This document shows positions 36,391 through 46,879 of a DNA stretch of 64,000 nt, in pieces (within the stretch, counting starts at the first letter, position 1; every line of letters begins with the position of its first letter). The translations under genes and the position numbers were made by a program. Under the pieces are notes generated by a model, which was given only the letters and a program-made list of their open reading frames with translations, did not search any database and was not told where the DNA came from. Origin of the DNA: Gordionus sp. m RMFG-2023 (Eukaryota; Nematomorpha; Gordioida; Chordodea; Parachordodidae). The DNA lies in NCBI RefSeq assembly GCF_954871325.1, contig NC_088775.1, positions 58,133,561 through 58,197,560 of the forward strand, written 5' to 3'.

Positions 36391-37647
36391 CAAAAACATA
36401 TTTTTACCTTTTACTTTAAAAAAACTCAAAAAAGTTCAAAAATAACGATTATGACAATTGCCACTTTTACAAAACATATTTTTACCCATTTACTTTAAAA
36501 ATCTAAAAAAAGTTCAAAAATAACGATTATGACAATTGTCACTTTTCCATAGTACACTTTCACTGAAATATTAATTTAACATGTTTACAAAACATATTTT
36601 TACCCATTTACTATAAAAAAACTTGAAAAAGTTTTAAAATAACGATTATGACAATTGTCACTTTTCCATACTACACTTTCACTGAAATATTAATTTAATA
36701 TGTTTACAAAACATATTTTTACCCATTTACTTTAAAAAATCTAAATAAAGTTCAAAAATAACGATTATGACAATTGTCACTTTTCCATAGTGCACTTTCA
36801 CTGAAATAATAATTTAACACGTTTACAAAACATATTTTTACCCATTTACTATAAAAAAACTTAAAAAAGTTTTAAAATAACGATTATGACAATTGTCACT
36901 TTTCCATAGTACACTTTCACTGAAATATAATATGTTTACAAAACATATACCCATTTACTTTAAAAAATGTAAAAAAAGTTCAAAAATAACGATTATGACA
37001 ATTGTCACTTTTCCATAATGCACTTTCACTGAAATATTAATTTAACATGTTTACAAAACATATTTTTACTCATTTACTTTAAAATAACTCAAAAAAGTTC
37101 AATAATAACCATTATGACAATTGTTATTTTTCCATAGTACACTTAAACTGAAATATTAATTTAACATGTTTACAAAACATATTTTTACCCATTTACTTTA
37201 GAAAAACTTAAAAAAGTTCAAAAATAACGATTATGACAATTGTCACTTTTCCATAGTACACTTTCACTGAAATATTAATTTAACATGTTTACAAAACTAA
37301 TTTTTACCCATTTACTTTAAATAAACTTAAAAAAGTTCAAAAATAACGATTATGACAATTGTCACTTTTCCATAGTACAATTTCACTGAAACATTAATTT
37401 AACATGTTTACAAAACATATTTTTACCCATTTACTTTAAAATAACTCAAAAAAGTTCAAAAATAACCATTATGACAATATTATTTTTCCATAGTACACTT
37501 AAACTGAAATATTAATTTAACATGTTTACAAAACATATTTTTACCCATTTACTTTAAATAAACTTAAAAAAGTTCAAAAATAACGATTATGACAATTGTC
37601 ACTTTTCCATAGTACACTTTCACTGAAATATTAATTTAACATGTTTT

Positions 37648-38340
37648 CTGTCAAAAAATAGCTTTTCTTTTCTTTACGATAAGCTTTTTTTATTTTTCTT
37701 TACGATAAGATCTTTTTATTTTCTTTACGATAAGCTCTTTTTATTTTATTTTATTTTTAAAATCAATCAAAAACAAAAATTTTAAAATCCACAATTAATT
37801 ATTTATTATTTTTTTCTACGCTATTTATATACATATTAATAAATAAATATTATCTTTTTCTAAAAAAAATAATATTTAAAAATATAATAACTATTACTAT
37901 TTAACTAAATGACGGTAAACCAATACATGTTAAAATAGAAATAACTAATACTACATATACATATAGATAATATAAACTAAATCCTATTTAAACAAAATAA
38001 TAACTATTTCTATTTAACTAAAATGACAGTAAAACGATACATGTTAAAATAGAAATAACTAATACTACATATACATATAGATAATATAAACTAAATCCTA
38101 TTTAAACAAAATAATAACTATTTCTATTTAACTAAAATGACAGTAAAACGATACATGTTAAAATAGAAATAACTAATACTACATATACATATGGATAATA
38201 TAAACTAAATCCTATTTAAACAAAATAATAACTATTTCTATTTAACTAAAATGACAGTAAAACGATACATGTTAAAATAGAAATAACTAATACTACATAT
38301 AGATATTATAAACGAAATCCCTAGCTACGACAAAAACATA
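37648..38340. repeat. module A copy 2 within right satellite array
   Basis: Same start and end as 35778-36390, but with four of the ~114-bp tandem units and a shorter first section. The 1870-bp distance between module starts suggests duplication of module plus neighbouring satellite units. Confidence 0.85.
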
Positions 38341-38850
38341 TTTTTACCCATTTACTTTAAAAAAACTCAAAAAAGTTCAAAAATAACGATTACGACAATT
38401 GCCACTTTTCCATAGTACACTTTAACTGAAATATTAATTTACTTTAAAAAATCTAAGAAAAGTTTAAAAATAACGATTATGACAATTGTCACTTTTCCAT
38501 AGTACACTTTAAATTTAATTTAATATGTTTACAAAACATATTTTTACCCATTTACTTTAAAAATCTAAAAAAAGTTCAAAAATAGCGATTATGACAATTG
38601 TCACTTTTCCATAGTGCACTTTCACTGAAATATTAATTTAACATGTTTATAAAACATATTTTTACCCATTTACTTTAAAAAAACTCAAAAAAGTTCAAAA
38701 ATAACGATTATGACAATTGTCACTTTTCTATAGTACACTTTCACTGAAATATTAATTTAACATATTTACAAAACATATTTTTATCATTTGCTTTAAAAAA
38801 ACTCAAAAAATTTCAAAAATAACGATTATGACATTTGTCACTATTTCCTA

Positions 38851-39590
38851 AAAAATTATTTATCAAAAGATATATAATAGATAAAATTTCGTAAAATATA
38901 AATATATAATAATCATTTTAAAAATATATATTAAAAAATATCAATCAAAAAAATTTATTAAAAAAATATATTAAAAAACATCAATCAAAAAAATTTATTA
39001 AAAAAAAGCATATAACACAAAAATTAAAAAAATTAGCGATCAAAAGATATATCAAATATAAATTTAACATATAAACACAAAAAATAAAAATATAAAAAAA
39101 AATATCAATCAAAAAAATATATTTAAAAAAATTTATTAAAAAAATCATATAATACAAAATAAAAATATAAAAAAAAAATATCAATCAAAAATTTATATTT
39201 AAAAAAATTTATTAAAAAAACATATAACACAAAAAATAAAAAAATTAGCGATCAAAAGATATATCAAGAAAAAAAATATCAATCAAAAAAATATATTTAA
39301 AAAAATTTATTAAAAAAACATATAACACAAAAAATAAAAAAAATTAGCGATCAAAAAGAAAAATATCAATCAAAAAATATATTGTAATAAATTAAAATAT
39401 ATTTTAAATTAAAATATAATATTAATCTTAAAAAATTATTAATAATAACGAAAAAATTATTAATAATATAATATTACAAAAATTACACATTTCCTGGTTA
39501 TTTCGGCAAAGTATACATTGCCGAAATAACAAAATTACCCTGCCTACCACTACCTCACATTGCCGAAAATATTTCACATCGCCGCTAACA
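38851..39590 (-). repeat. fold-back right arm, unique terminal part
   Basis: Inverted counterpart of 28387-28780, expanded by tandem copies of a unit such as CATATAACACAAAAAATAAA and AAATTAGCGATCAAAAGATA (38990-39360). Ends with ACCTCACATTGCCG and CGCTAACA. Confidence 0.75.
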
Positions 39591-39666
39591 TATTCAATTT
39601 AAAAATTACATTTTTACATATTAAAATATAACAAGTTTTTTAAAAGGTTATATAAAAAAAAGAATT

Positions 39667-40224
39667 GATAAAGATCTCCACTTTAATCAAGGGTGGTTAA
39701 AGTGGAGATCTTTATCTGGAGTGCTATTTGACAAAAGAATCCCACACAAATTAAAGGGAAAAATTTACAGTTCCATAGTACAACCAACTATTCTATATAG
39801 TTCGGAAACATGGCCAACCAAAGAATCAGACGAGAGAAGTCTACAAACTATGGAGATGAGAATGCTGAGGATGATTGCTGGGGTAACAAGAAAGGATAAG
39901 GTGCGCAGTACAAGAATACTAAATAGTTTAAAGGTAGTGCTCATTAAGACTAAGTTAATGGTAAACAGACTTAGGTGGTATGGGCACACAATGAGAAGGC
40001 CTATGAACTACATAGGAAATAAAGTTGAAAGATTGGAAGTGATGGGCAAACGTAAAAGAGGAAGACCAAAACTTCAATGGGGCCATAAAGTTAGAGCCAA
40101 TATAAAGAAGTATAAAATAGATAAAAGAGATTGTACGAATAACATAAAGTGGAGAGAGATGTTGAAGGAGCTTACCACCAGAAAAGGTGAAAGCTAAAGA
40201 GAAAAAAAAAAAATAAAAAAAAAA
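39667..40224 (+). mobile_element. 5'-truncated RTE-type LINE fragment with terminal hairpin
   Basis: Flanked by the perfect 15-bp target duplication ATAAAAAAAAGAATT (39652-39666 and 40225-40239), with an A-rich tail. Encodes on + the C-terminal end of an RTE/jockey-like reverse transcriptase: WLKWRSLSGVLFDKRIPHKL, SSETWPTKESDERSLQT, MRMLRMIAGVTRKDKVR, RLRWYGHTMRRP, KRGRPKLQW. The first 50 bp (39667-39716) form a perfect hairpin, with 20-bp arms GATAAAGATCTCCACTTTAA and its complement and a 10-nt loop. It inserted in the gypsy 2 left LTR; the intact LTR at 45186 shows the empty site. Confidence 0.88.
39721..40197 (+). pseudogene. LINE reverse transcriptase C-terminal fragment
   Basis: 158 open residues; motifs listed for the LINE insertion. 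The catalytic RT palm is absent because the insertion is 5'-truncated, so it is dead on arrival. It stayed open, which suggests a recent insertion. Common relatives are annotated as craniofacial development protein 2-like in invertebrate genomes. Confidence 0.85.
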
Positions 40225-40353
40225 ATAAAAAAAAGAATTTCGACAAAGTCGTCCTTCTATTTTATAAAAAGTAAAAGAAAGAATTACGAAAAGGTCATTT
40301 AATTTAAAAAGAAAAATATAAAAGTTTTAATATTCAAAATTTATATATTAACA

Positions 40354-41142
40354 TTTCCTTCTTTTTTTAAATGTCTTCTTTCCTCAGTTTCTTATCTTCT
40401 CTTCCAGTCATTTGTTTCTCAATTGCTCCATTAGTTATCTGTTCGTATATCTTGAGATTGTTTGTTTGACCATCTGATTATCGTTTGTTGAATCGTTTAT
40501 TGAACATATTTTGTGAAGCATTGTTGTTCGAACATTGCTTGTTGATTTGCTGTTTGTATTGATCATCCCATTTCTCTTTCAAAAATTTATATATATATTT
40601 TTTACAAAATTATTATTTATTTATAACAATCATTTTCTATGTCGCATGTCATATTTTCTCTTTTGAACTTGACTTTGAATTTTCGAATTTTGACCTTGAA
40701 CTTGTTCACTTGTTCCCCCTCTATAATTTTTTACAGTATTATCTTTTGTTATATACGTTGCTCTTTTCTTTATTTGATCCAAATGTTTCCTAATAATATG
40801 ATGTCCGTTGTCTATTTTGTACGTTAAGTTTCCTTCTTTTTGTATCACTGTTCCTTTGTCCCAAATATTTTCTTTAAACGTTTTGTACTAATTTTTTCTC
40901 CTACGTCTATTTTTTCTCTATTATTCGATATTTTCCTCTTTAATATATTTTCGTTTTCTTCCATTAATATAATTAAATCCCATTTAGTCCTCATTGTTCT
41001 TGAAAACATCAATTTGCTAGGTATCAATTTGTTGTTTCATTCGGCGTATTTCTATAATTGAACAAAAAATTTTCCAACGCAATGTCCACATCTATTTTCT
41101 TGATGTCCATATTTCTTTTCATGCTCATTTTCATCGTTCTCA
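40354..41142. other. gypsy 2 internal region, decayed 3' part
   Basis: Probably the C-terminal integrase region and 3' untranslated part of gypsy 2. No clear domain was recognised. Confidence 0.4.
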
Positions 41143-41514
41143 TCATGCGTTCACATTGCCCATTCGATTATTGATGATGCGGTGTTGTGAGTATGTGATT
41201 GATTCATCTTCACAAAACTTTTTAAATAAATAACTAGTAAAATTCGTACTATTATGCGTCACTATTTTGTATGTTATTCCAAATAAACTAACAATTCTCA
41301 TCAATTCTTTTACCGTCGATTCAGTGATTAAGTTCTTCATACATGTTATTATTGGAAACTTGCTATATGCGTCAACAAATACCATAAAATTGTTATTTTC
41401 AAATTGTGCAAAATCTATGTGTACGTGTTCAAAAATCTTAGTTGCTTTCTCCCATGGATTTTGTATGTTATGTGGGTTATCTGTGTATTTATTGCATGAA
41501 TCACAATTTTTCAC
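41143..41514 (-). pseudogene. gypsy 2 integrase fragment
   Basis: CDSCNKYTDNP is the end of the zinc-binding region. HVHIDFAQF, FMVFVDAYSKFP and STVKELMRIVSLFG belong to the integrase core. The sequence towards 40620 is probably the decayed C-terminal part. Confidence 0.75.
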
Positions 41515-42025
41515 CTCTTAATCTATCTCTGTATTTATACCAGGCCACCACAAGTAATCTCTTGCTAACAATTTCGTTATGCCTGCTAGATGTCCCTTGT
41601 GTAATTCACGAAAGATCTCCTTTCTCATATTCATTGGTATTATAACTCTGTTTTCCTTAAAAAGACAATCTTTCATCAAGCTCAATTCCAATCTCCATAT
41701 TTTTGTACGTTTTATTTTTTATCGGGTTGTTACTCTTAATATTATCAATTATTTCCATTAATTCTTCATCCTTATTTGTTTCTTTAACTATTCTATTAAA
41801 GTTTATTGGGATGTCCCATAATTTGTCATCAATTTTTTCACCTTCTATATTCTTTATCGCGTTTTCTGTATTTGTCAATGGTAATCCTGATAAACAATCT
41901 GGCACTAAGTTCTGTTTCCCCGGTCTATGTATTATTGTTTAATCATAAACTCCCATTTCTAAATTCCACTTTTGTAATCGCATTGATATTGAAGTATTTT
42001 CTTTGAGTGTTTTTGAAAATATATA

Positions 42026-42316
42026 TTAGCAGTTTTTGTGATCTGTTATTATCGTAAATTTTGTCCCAATCAAATATTCTTGAATTTTTTTCACAGCATA
42101 TATTATAGATAGAGCTTCTCTTTCAATATTTGTATAATTTGTTTCAGCTTTCAATAAAGTTCTCGAAGCAAATGCTATAGGTTTTTCTTTACCATCGCCT
42201 TCAATGTGAAATAATACTGCACTTAATCCTTTTTTCGAAGCGTCAGTAGCAATTCCTATGGGCAATTCAGGATTGTAAAAATTTAGAGTTGGCGGACTAC
42301 TAATCAACGTTTTCAA
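42026..42316 (-). pseudogene. gypsy 2 RNase H fragment
   Basis: ATDASKKGLSAVLFHIEGDG, KPIAFASRTL, NIEREALSIIYAVKK and TIITDHK are typical of Ty3/gypsy RNase H. Confidence 0.8.
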
Positions 42317-42350
42317 ATCATCAAAACTTTTCTGATCTTTGTTAACAATT

Positions 42351-43344
42351 TTACATAAAAATTTTCTGTAATCTGGCCATGCCTAAAAATGTTGCTAACT
42401 CCTCTTTTGTTGTTGGTTTTGGCATGTTTGTAATGGCTTTGATTTTATCTTTATTCGGATGTATGCCTTTTTCGTCTATATCATGTCCCAAAAATCTTAT
42501 CTCCTTCTTCATAAACACACTTTTGTTGAAGTTTGGTGTAAGTCCATATTTTGTTATTTTGTCGGAGACTTTTTTTATATTGTTCAGATGTACTGTATCA
42601 TTATCACCAGTTATCAATAAATCATCTATGTAAAATATGACATCTTTCATATCTCCAAAAATTTTATCCATGGTACATTGGAAAATTGCTGATGACGTTT
42701 TTAAACCAAAAGGTAGTCTCGTAAATCTATCATAACCTTTGTGAGTTGATATTGTAAGTAAATCTCTAGATTCTTTATGTATTGGTATTTGAAGAAACGC
42801 GTTTTTGAAGTCAATTTTTGTAAATTTTTTTCCTTTCGATAATTTTGAAATTAAATCAACGTGGTATCGGATATTTAAAGACCTCTAATACAGGGTTTAT
42901 CGTATTTTTAAAATCAGCTCATAGCCTTAGTGATCCATCACTTTTATAAACTGGAGTGAGTGGACTTTCCCATCATACTTCATCTACTGGTTCTATTATC
43001 TTATCATCAATCCATTTTTGTAATTCTTTTGTTATTAAATCAAGTCTTTTATATGGAACGCGTCTTGGTGGTATAATTTTTGGTTTTGCATCTTGTTTCA
43101 AATGTAATTTAACATCACTACGATATATAGGTTTTTTGTTAATTTTTGAGTTGCATTCTTTTATCAATTTTTCTATCATATCATTATTACTTTCCTCGAT
43201 TAGATTCACAAATTTATTAAGTATGTTTCCGAAAACTTTTATCCACGTCCTTCCCAGAAGTGCAATCTTGTCTTGGACTACATACGCATTTAAGTTTTGA
43301 GTTTTGTCTTCATATCTCGCTTTTATTTGAATAATTCCTAACAC
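42351..43344 (-). pseudogene. gypsy 2 reverse transcriptase region
   Basis: PRRVPYKRLDLITKELQKWI leads into the RT. FYIDDLLITG carries the YxDD box, and EIRFLGHDIDEKGI with ELATFLGMARL follow, as in Ty3/gypsy RT palm and thumb. Confidence 0.75.
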
Positions 43345-43346
43345 CT

Positions 43347-43544
43347 CTATTCCTTCCCATCATAGCCAGTGAGTTTACTTTCCGATTTATTTAAGACTTT
43401 AATTCCTATCTTTCTTGCAATATTAATCGGCAATATTGAAAACCTCAACCCGGTGTCGATCTGCATGACTATCGGTATCTCATTAAGGTATATCGTAACT
43501 TTGTAAGCATCATTTGCCTTGTCATCATCTTCCATATTATTCAC
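43347..43544 (-). pseudogene. gypsy 2 aspartic protease fragment
   Basis: Shows IVMQIDTGLRFSILP, the region around the protease active-site Asp, between the Asn-rich gag end and the reverse transcriptase. Confidence 0.65.
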
Positions 43545-44406
43545 ATCAACGCTAAATAAACTGTGTTTTTATCATTATTATCCTCTTCTATTTCCTCTAT
43601 ATCGACGGTATTTATATTATTCGAATATCTGGATTGATGATTATTATTGTCTATATATCTATTGTTGCATGACTGATTATTGTTTTGATTATTATTGTAT
43701 CTTGGTATGTATCTTGTATGTATCTTGATTCTTTTGATGTCTATAATATCTATAATTATTTTCATTATATTTATAATTATCATCATTATTATATCTATAG
43801 TTCTTGTAGTTGTTATTATAATTATTTCTATTGTTAAATCTTGTAAAATTATTATACGGTCTTGGCCCATTATACCCCCTATCCTTATAGTAAACTCTTG
43901 GATTATAATTGTTTCGATATCTTGGTTTATAATTATTTGAATGTCTCGATTTAAAATTGTTTTGATATCGTGGATTGAAATTGTTTTGAAATTGTTTTGA
44001 AATCGTGGATAAAAAAAATCCCTTGATAATTGTTTCTTTGATAATTATCGTATCTAGGCTTCCATTGATTTCTGTATACGTTATTCATTTGCGCATCTAT
44101 CCCTTTATTACAATCATCGTATTCTATCATCCTTCTATCCATATCCGTTTGATTATCTTTCTGCATTTCTATTTGTTTTATTTCCCTTGTGTCTTCTTTT
44201 ATTTTTATGTTATCAATTTTATTAATTATTTTATCATATGCTTCTTCTTCCTCAATCTCCTTTCCTATATTTATTATCTCTGGTATATCTCTAATTTAAA
44301 TTTTCTGACGTATCTCTTTATTAGTTGAAAATATTTTTATTCTCTCGATTGCTCTACTATAATTACTGAATCTGCATTTATTACTTAACATACATAATCT
44401 AGTTAC

Positions 44407-44727
44407 CTAATTACTGAATGTTTCATTTTTATCTTGTACCACTTCACTAAATTCTTTTAGATACGTTATATAGGATTTGTCTGGGTGTAATAGTTTGAAT
44501 CTTTCAAGAACGATTGACGGATTGCAAAATTCTGTTGGAGTATATATTGCTTCTAGTTTCAGGTATTCTTCTTCGGGTAATTTTTGCGTGAATGCGTATG
44601 CTTTTTCTGCATCAGAAAATTGTGGATCCTTAAAAATATTATCAAATTTTTTTAAAAAAACTTCAACATTATTATTATAATTTGGACATTCAATAATAGT
44701 ATTTTTAACGTTTACTAAAGGTTTCAA
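44407..44727 (-). pseudogene. gypsy 2 gag fragment
   Basis: 106 open residues with FLKKFDNIFKDPQFSDAEKA and LERFKLLHPDKSYITYLKEF, resembling the helical capsid part of Ty3/gypsy gag proteins. An Asn/Tyr/Arg-rich, low-complexity region follows towards 43560. Confidence 0.55.
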
Positions 44728-45043
44728 TATAATTTTATTATATCACATCAATATTTTATAACTATAATTTATTATATATATATTTATTTAAATACAATAC
44801 GACTAATATTGATGGTTTCTTTAATGTCTTTGATATCGTTTTGCCTTCAATATAAATAATCTACCATTGGCGTCTATGTATTGCTTTCCATTTATGAGTC
44901 TATAGTGCATATCGTCCAGTCTATCGTATCGTTAGAATAATAGTCTTGCTTTCGTGTAATTTGTATGTCCAATCTCTTTTATTATTATCAAAAAAATTTT
45001 TTATACTTATTTCTGTTGGTAACGTAATAATTATTAAATATTC

Positions 45044-45309
45044 TGCCACCATAATAATTTTGTAAGTCGCAACTTTAAAAATTAAATTTTTATTATTTTC
45101 TAAATTTTATCTTGTCTTTATATACATTTTAAAAATTACATTTTTACATATTAAAATATAACAAGTTTTTTAATAGTTTATATAAAAAAAGAATTTCGAC
45201 AAATTCGTCCTTCTATTTTATAAAAAGTAAAAGAAAGAATTACGAAAAGGTCATTTAATTTAAAAAGAAAAATATAAAAGTTTTAATATTCAAAATTTAT
45301 ATATTAACA
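45044..45309 (-). repeat. gypsy 2 LTR, right copy (uninterrupted)
   Basis: Plus-strand start TGCCACCATAATAATTTTG and end TATATATTAACA. It shows the sites where the fold-back element (around 45120) and the LINE fragment (around 45186) entered the partner LTR, in their empty state. Confidence 0.82.
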
Positions 45310-45545
45310 ATATCAAAATTATTTTTATAATAAGCCAAATATCCTTTCTTTCTATATAAAACCATATATATATTATCATTATTTACATAATATAATACTC
45401 GTATTATTAACAATATAATATTCAAATTTTACATGAACTCTAAATATTCAATTATATATATAAAAAAAAACTATTTTCCGAAATATTCAAATTTATATAC
45501 ACAAGATCTTAAATAAGTGAAAATCAAAAAAATGCAATCACAACA
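45310..45545 (-). repeat. LTR of the non-coding LTR element, right copy, second segment
   Basis: Corresponds to the right part of 22308-22874 (shared CCAAATATCCTTTCTTTC and the CACAACA end). Confidence 0.8.
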
Positions 45546-46625
45546 AATTTTATATGCCCAACAATTTTTATCCCATTCCTGATAACTTTTCTATAGTCGA
45601 GAAATCAAGCTTACTCATCTAGGCTTACCTATTGGAGGTAAAGCAGCAATATCCAAATTTAGTGAAGACCTATTGATTAAATTTGACCGACTTCAAAAAA
45701 TCCTAAACATTCTTTCTAAAGGAATTTCCTTTATATTCCGATAATATTGCATGCCTTACGTTCAGCTCCTCTTTTCCAATCCCCAACATGTTACTAGAGT
45801 TGGAATTTAAAGTTTAAATCTTCCTTGAATCAAGACTCAACCTCAAATTCTCGCCCAGTTGCTGGATGCAAGCTCTTCCGTGCAAATTTGGGGGTATAGG
45901 CTTTCGATCCCCTGCCTCACTGAGTATTGCAACTTTTCTCTCATCACACACCACAAACAATTATTAACATTTTTGCCACCACTACAAATCCCCATCTGGG
46001 GTTAGCACTAGACCTATGGAAGTCAAACGCTCCAAACTTTCCTTTATCCCCCAGGAAACAAGATTGGGACTTACCTTTAATCCAGCATTCCATTGAATTC
46101 CTTTACCTGAACGCTGCCTTGATGGGTATTTTCTCGATTTAACCCAAATATCCTTTCCCCAATAAATCAAAGTAATGATTCCTTCCCCCAATTAATCATA
46201 GTAATTCTCCATCATCAATAAAACATTTCAACACAGGTTAGGAATGGCTTGAGGCTATCCTTGGCTCCAACCTTGGTTTGCATCTTTCCAAAGAAGAACT
46301 TCGGATAGGAATAGGTCTTCGCTTAAGCTGTGATATCGTCACACTCTCATCTTGCAAACTATGTTAGCTCCCTGTCGATAGTCTAGGTTATCACCCTCTT
46401 CAATGTCGTTTCTCTAAATGCCGTCATCTACGCCACCAAGAAATAAATTTAATTATTGCTAGAACTCTCTTTTCAGCTAATATTCCATCAACTTTGGAAC
46501 CTGTAGATCTTAATCAGGGATAATATCAGGCCTGACGGAATGACACTTATTCCATGGAGCAAGGGAATCTCGGTAGCCTGGGATTATACATGTGTTGATC
46601 GTTTTGCACTATCTTTTAGCTCTAA
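45546..46625 (+). pseudogene. restriction-endonuclease-type retroelement fossil, right part
   Basis: Decayed + strand coding over about 1 kb with recognisable blocks. They are GLPIGGKAAISKFSEDLLIK (45635), FGGIGFRSPASLSIATFLSS (45890), KQDWDLPLIQHSIEFL (46055), a GLRLSCDIVTPSSCKLCSLP-like Cys segment (46325), RHQEINLIIARTLFSANIPS (46430) and [20 protein letters not shown] (46530). The last resembles the PD-(D/E)xK-like endonuclease of a widespread invertebrate retroelement group. Many frame breaks make it ancient. Its left part lies beyond the LTR element insertion at 21700-22307. Confidence 0.6.
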
Positions 46626-46879
46626 TATCTAAAAATAATTATTGATATTTATTAATCTAAACTGATTTTGAATCATCTTAAGAAAAGTTAAAATATCTAA
46701 AGGTTCAACCCGGTTCACAGGATTTTTAAAGGTGGTAACAAATTTTTTTATGCTTCAGTTTATATTCGGTAAATAATATTGGTTTAACGATTTTGTTCAG
46801 GTTCGATTTGAATCACTGCTTAAAAGTATTAAATGGCAAATAATATTATGTGTATTTTTATCTAATTTATACCTTATTT

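Larger units (their letters stand above)
33771..38850 (-). repeat. ~118-bp satellite array, right arm, with two inserted modules
   Basis: The same unit as the left array but inverted. It is interrupted twice by a different module (35778-36390 and 37648-38340). At 34550-35265 a two-unit repeat of 238 bp (one unit with CATGTTTACAAGATATATTT, one with TTTAAAAGATCTTAAAAAAG) is repeated three times. The right array is thus organised differently from the left. Confidence 0.88.
28387..39590. mobile_element. giant fold-back element with satellite-filled arms
   Basis: 11.2-kb inverted-repeat structure inside the left LTR of gypsy 2. Ends are TGTTAGCG at 28387 and CGCTAACA ending at 39590, with flanks TATA and TATT. 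The first ~40 bp of the arms match almost perfectly (left ...AATGTGAAATATTTTC, AATGTGAGGTAGTGG; right the complement). About 400 bp of unique arm sequence with GGCAATGTG motifs is followed by ~118-bp satellite arrays, opposite in the two arms, around a central spacer of about 450 bp. The intact LTR at 45044-45309 shows the empty site. No coding sequence was found. The ends recall Foldback-type DNA elements, but the superfamily is unknown. Confidence 0.8.
28306..45309 (-). mobile_element. Ty3/gypsy element 2, broken, with nested insertions
   Basis: Fossil on the minus strand. The right LTR is 45044-45309 (266 bp). The left LTR lies in segments 28306-28386, 39591-39666 and 40240-40353, separated by the giant fold-back element and a LINE fragment. 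A purine tract AAAAAAAGAAGGAAA (minus strand) precedes the left LTR. Coding remains run right to left: gag, protease, reverse transcriptase, RNase H, integrase. It is clearly broken in many places and older than gypsy 1. It entered the right LTR of the non-coding LTR element. Confidence 0.82.
22308..45545 (-). mobile_element. LTR element without evident genes, carrying many nested insertions
   Basis: Two LTRs in the same orientation, read on the minus strand as TGTTGTG...GTGACA. One lies at 22308-22874 (567 bp). The other starts at 27977 and is split by a gypsy element, ending at 45545. On the minus strand a purine tract GTGGAAGGG precedes the left LTR. TGGTGTTGGAGAGAGG follows the right LTR, a plausible primer-binding site. 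The flanks share AATT (22303-22307 and 45546-45550). The internal 5.1 kb shows no recognisable gag or pol, so it looks non-autonomous (LARD-like) or badly decayed. Confidence 0.7.

Noticed and set aside
28781-38850. CRISPR-like array (regular spacing, palindromic core).
   Set aside because: Units are tandem without unique spacers, the context is an animal intron and no cas genes exist; this is satellite DNA.
38981-39184. Hydrophobic Ile/Phe-rich small open frame on the minus strand.
   Set aside because: Comes from A/T-rich tandem repeats in the right arm of the fold-back element.
28387-39590. Polinton/Maverick with long terminal inverted repeats.
   Set aside because: No polymerase, integrase, capsid or ATPase coding anywhere inside, and the ends and flanks do not fit.
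43541-44328. Ile- and Tyr-rich open frames on both strands.
   Set aside because: Out-of-frame readings of the low-complexity gag region of gypsy 2.
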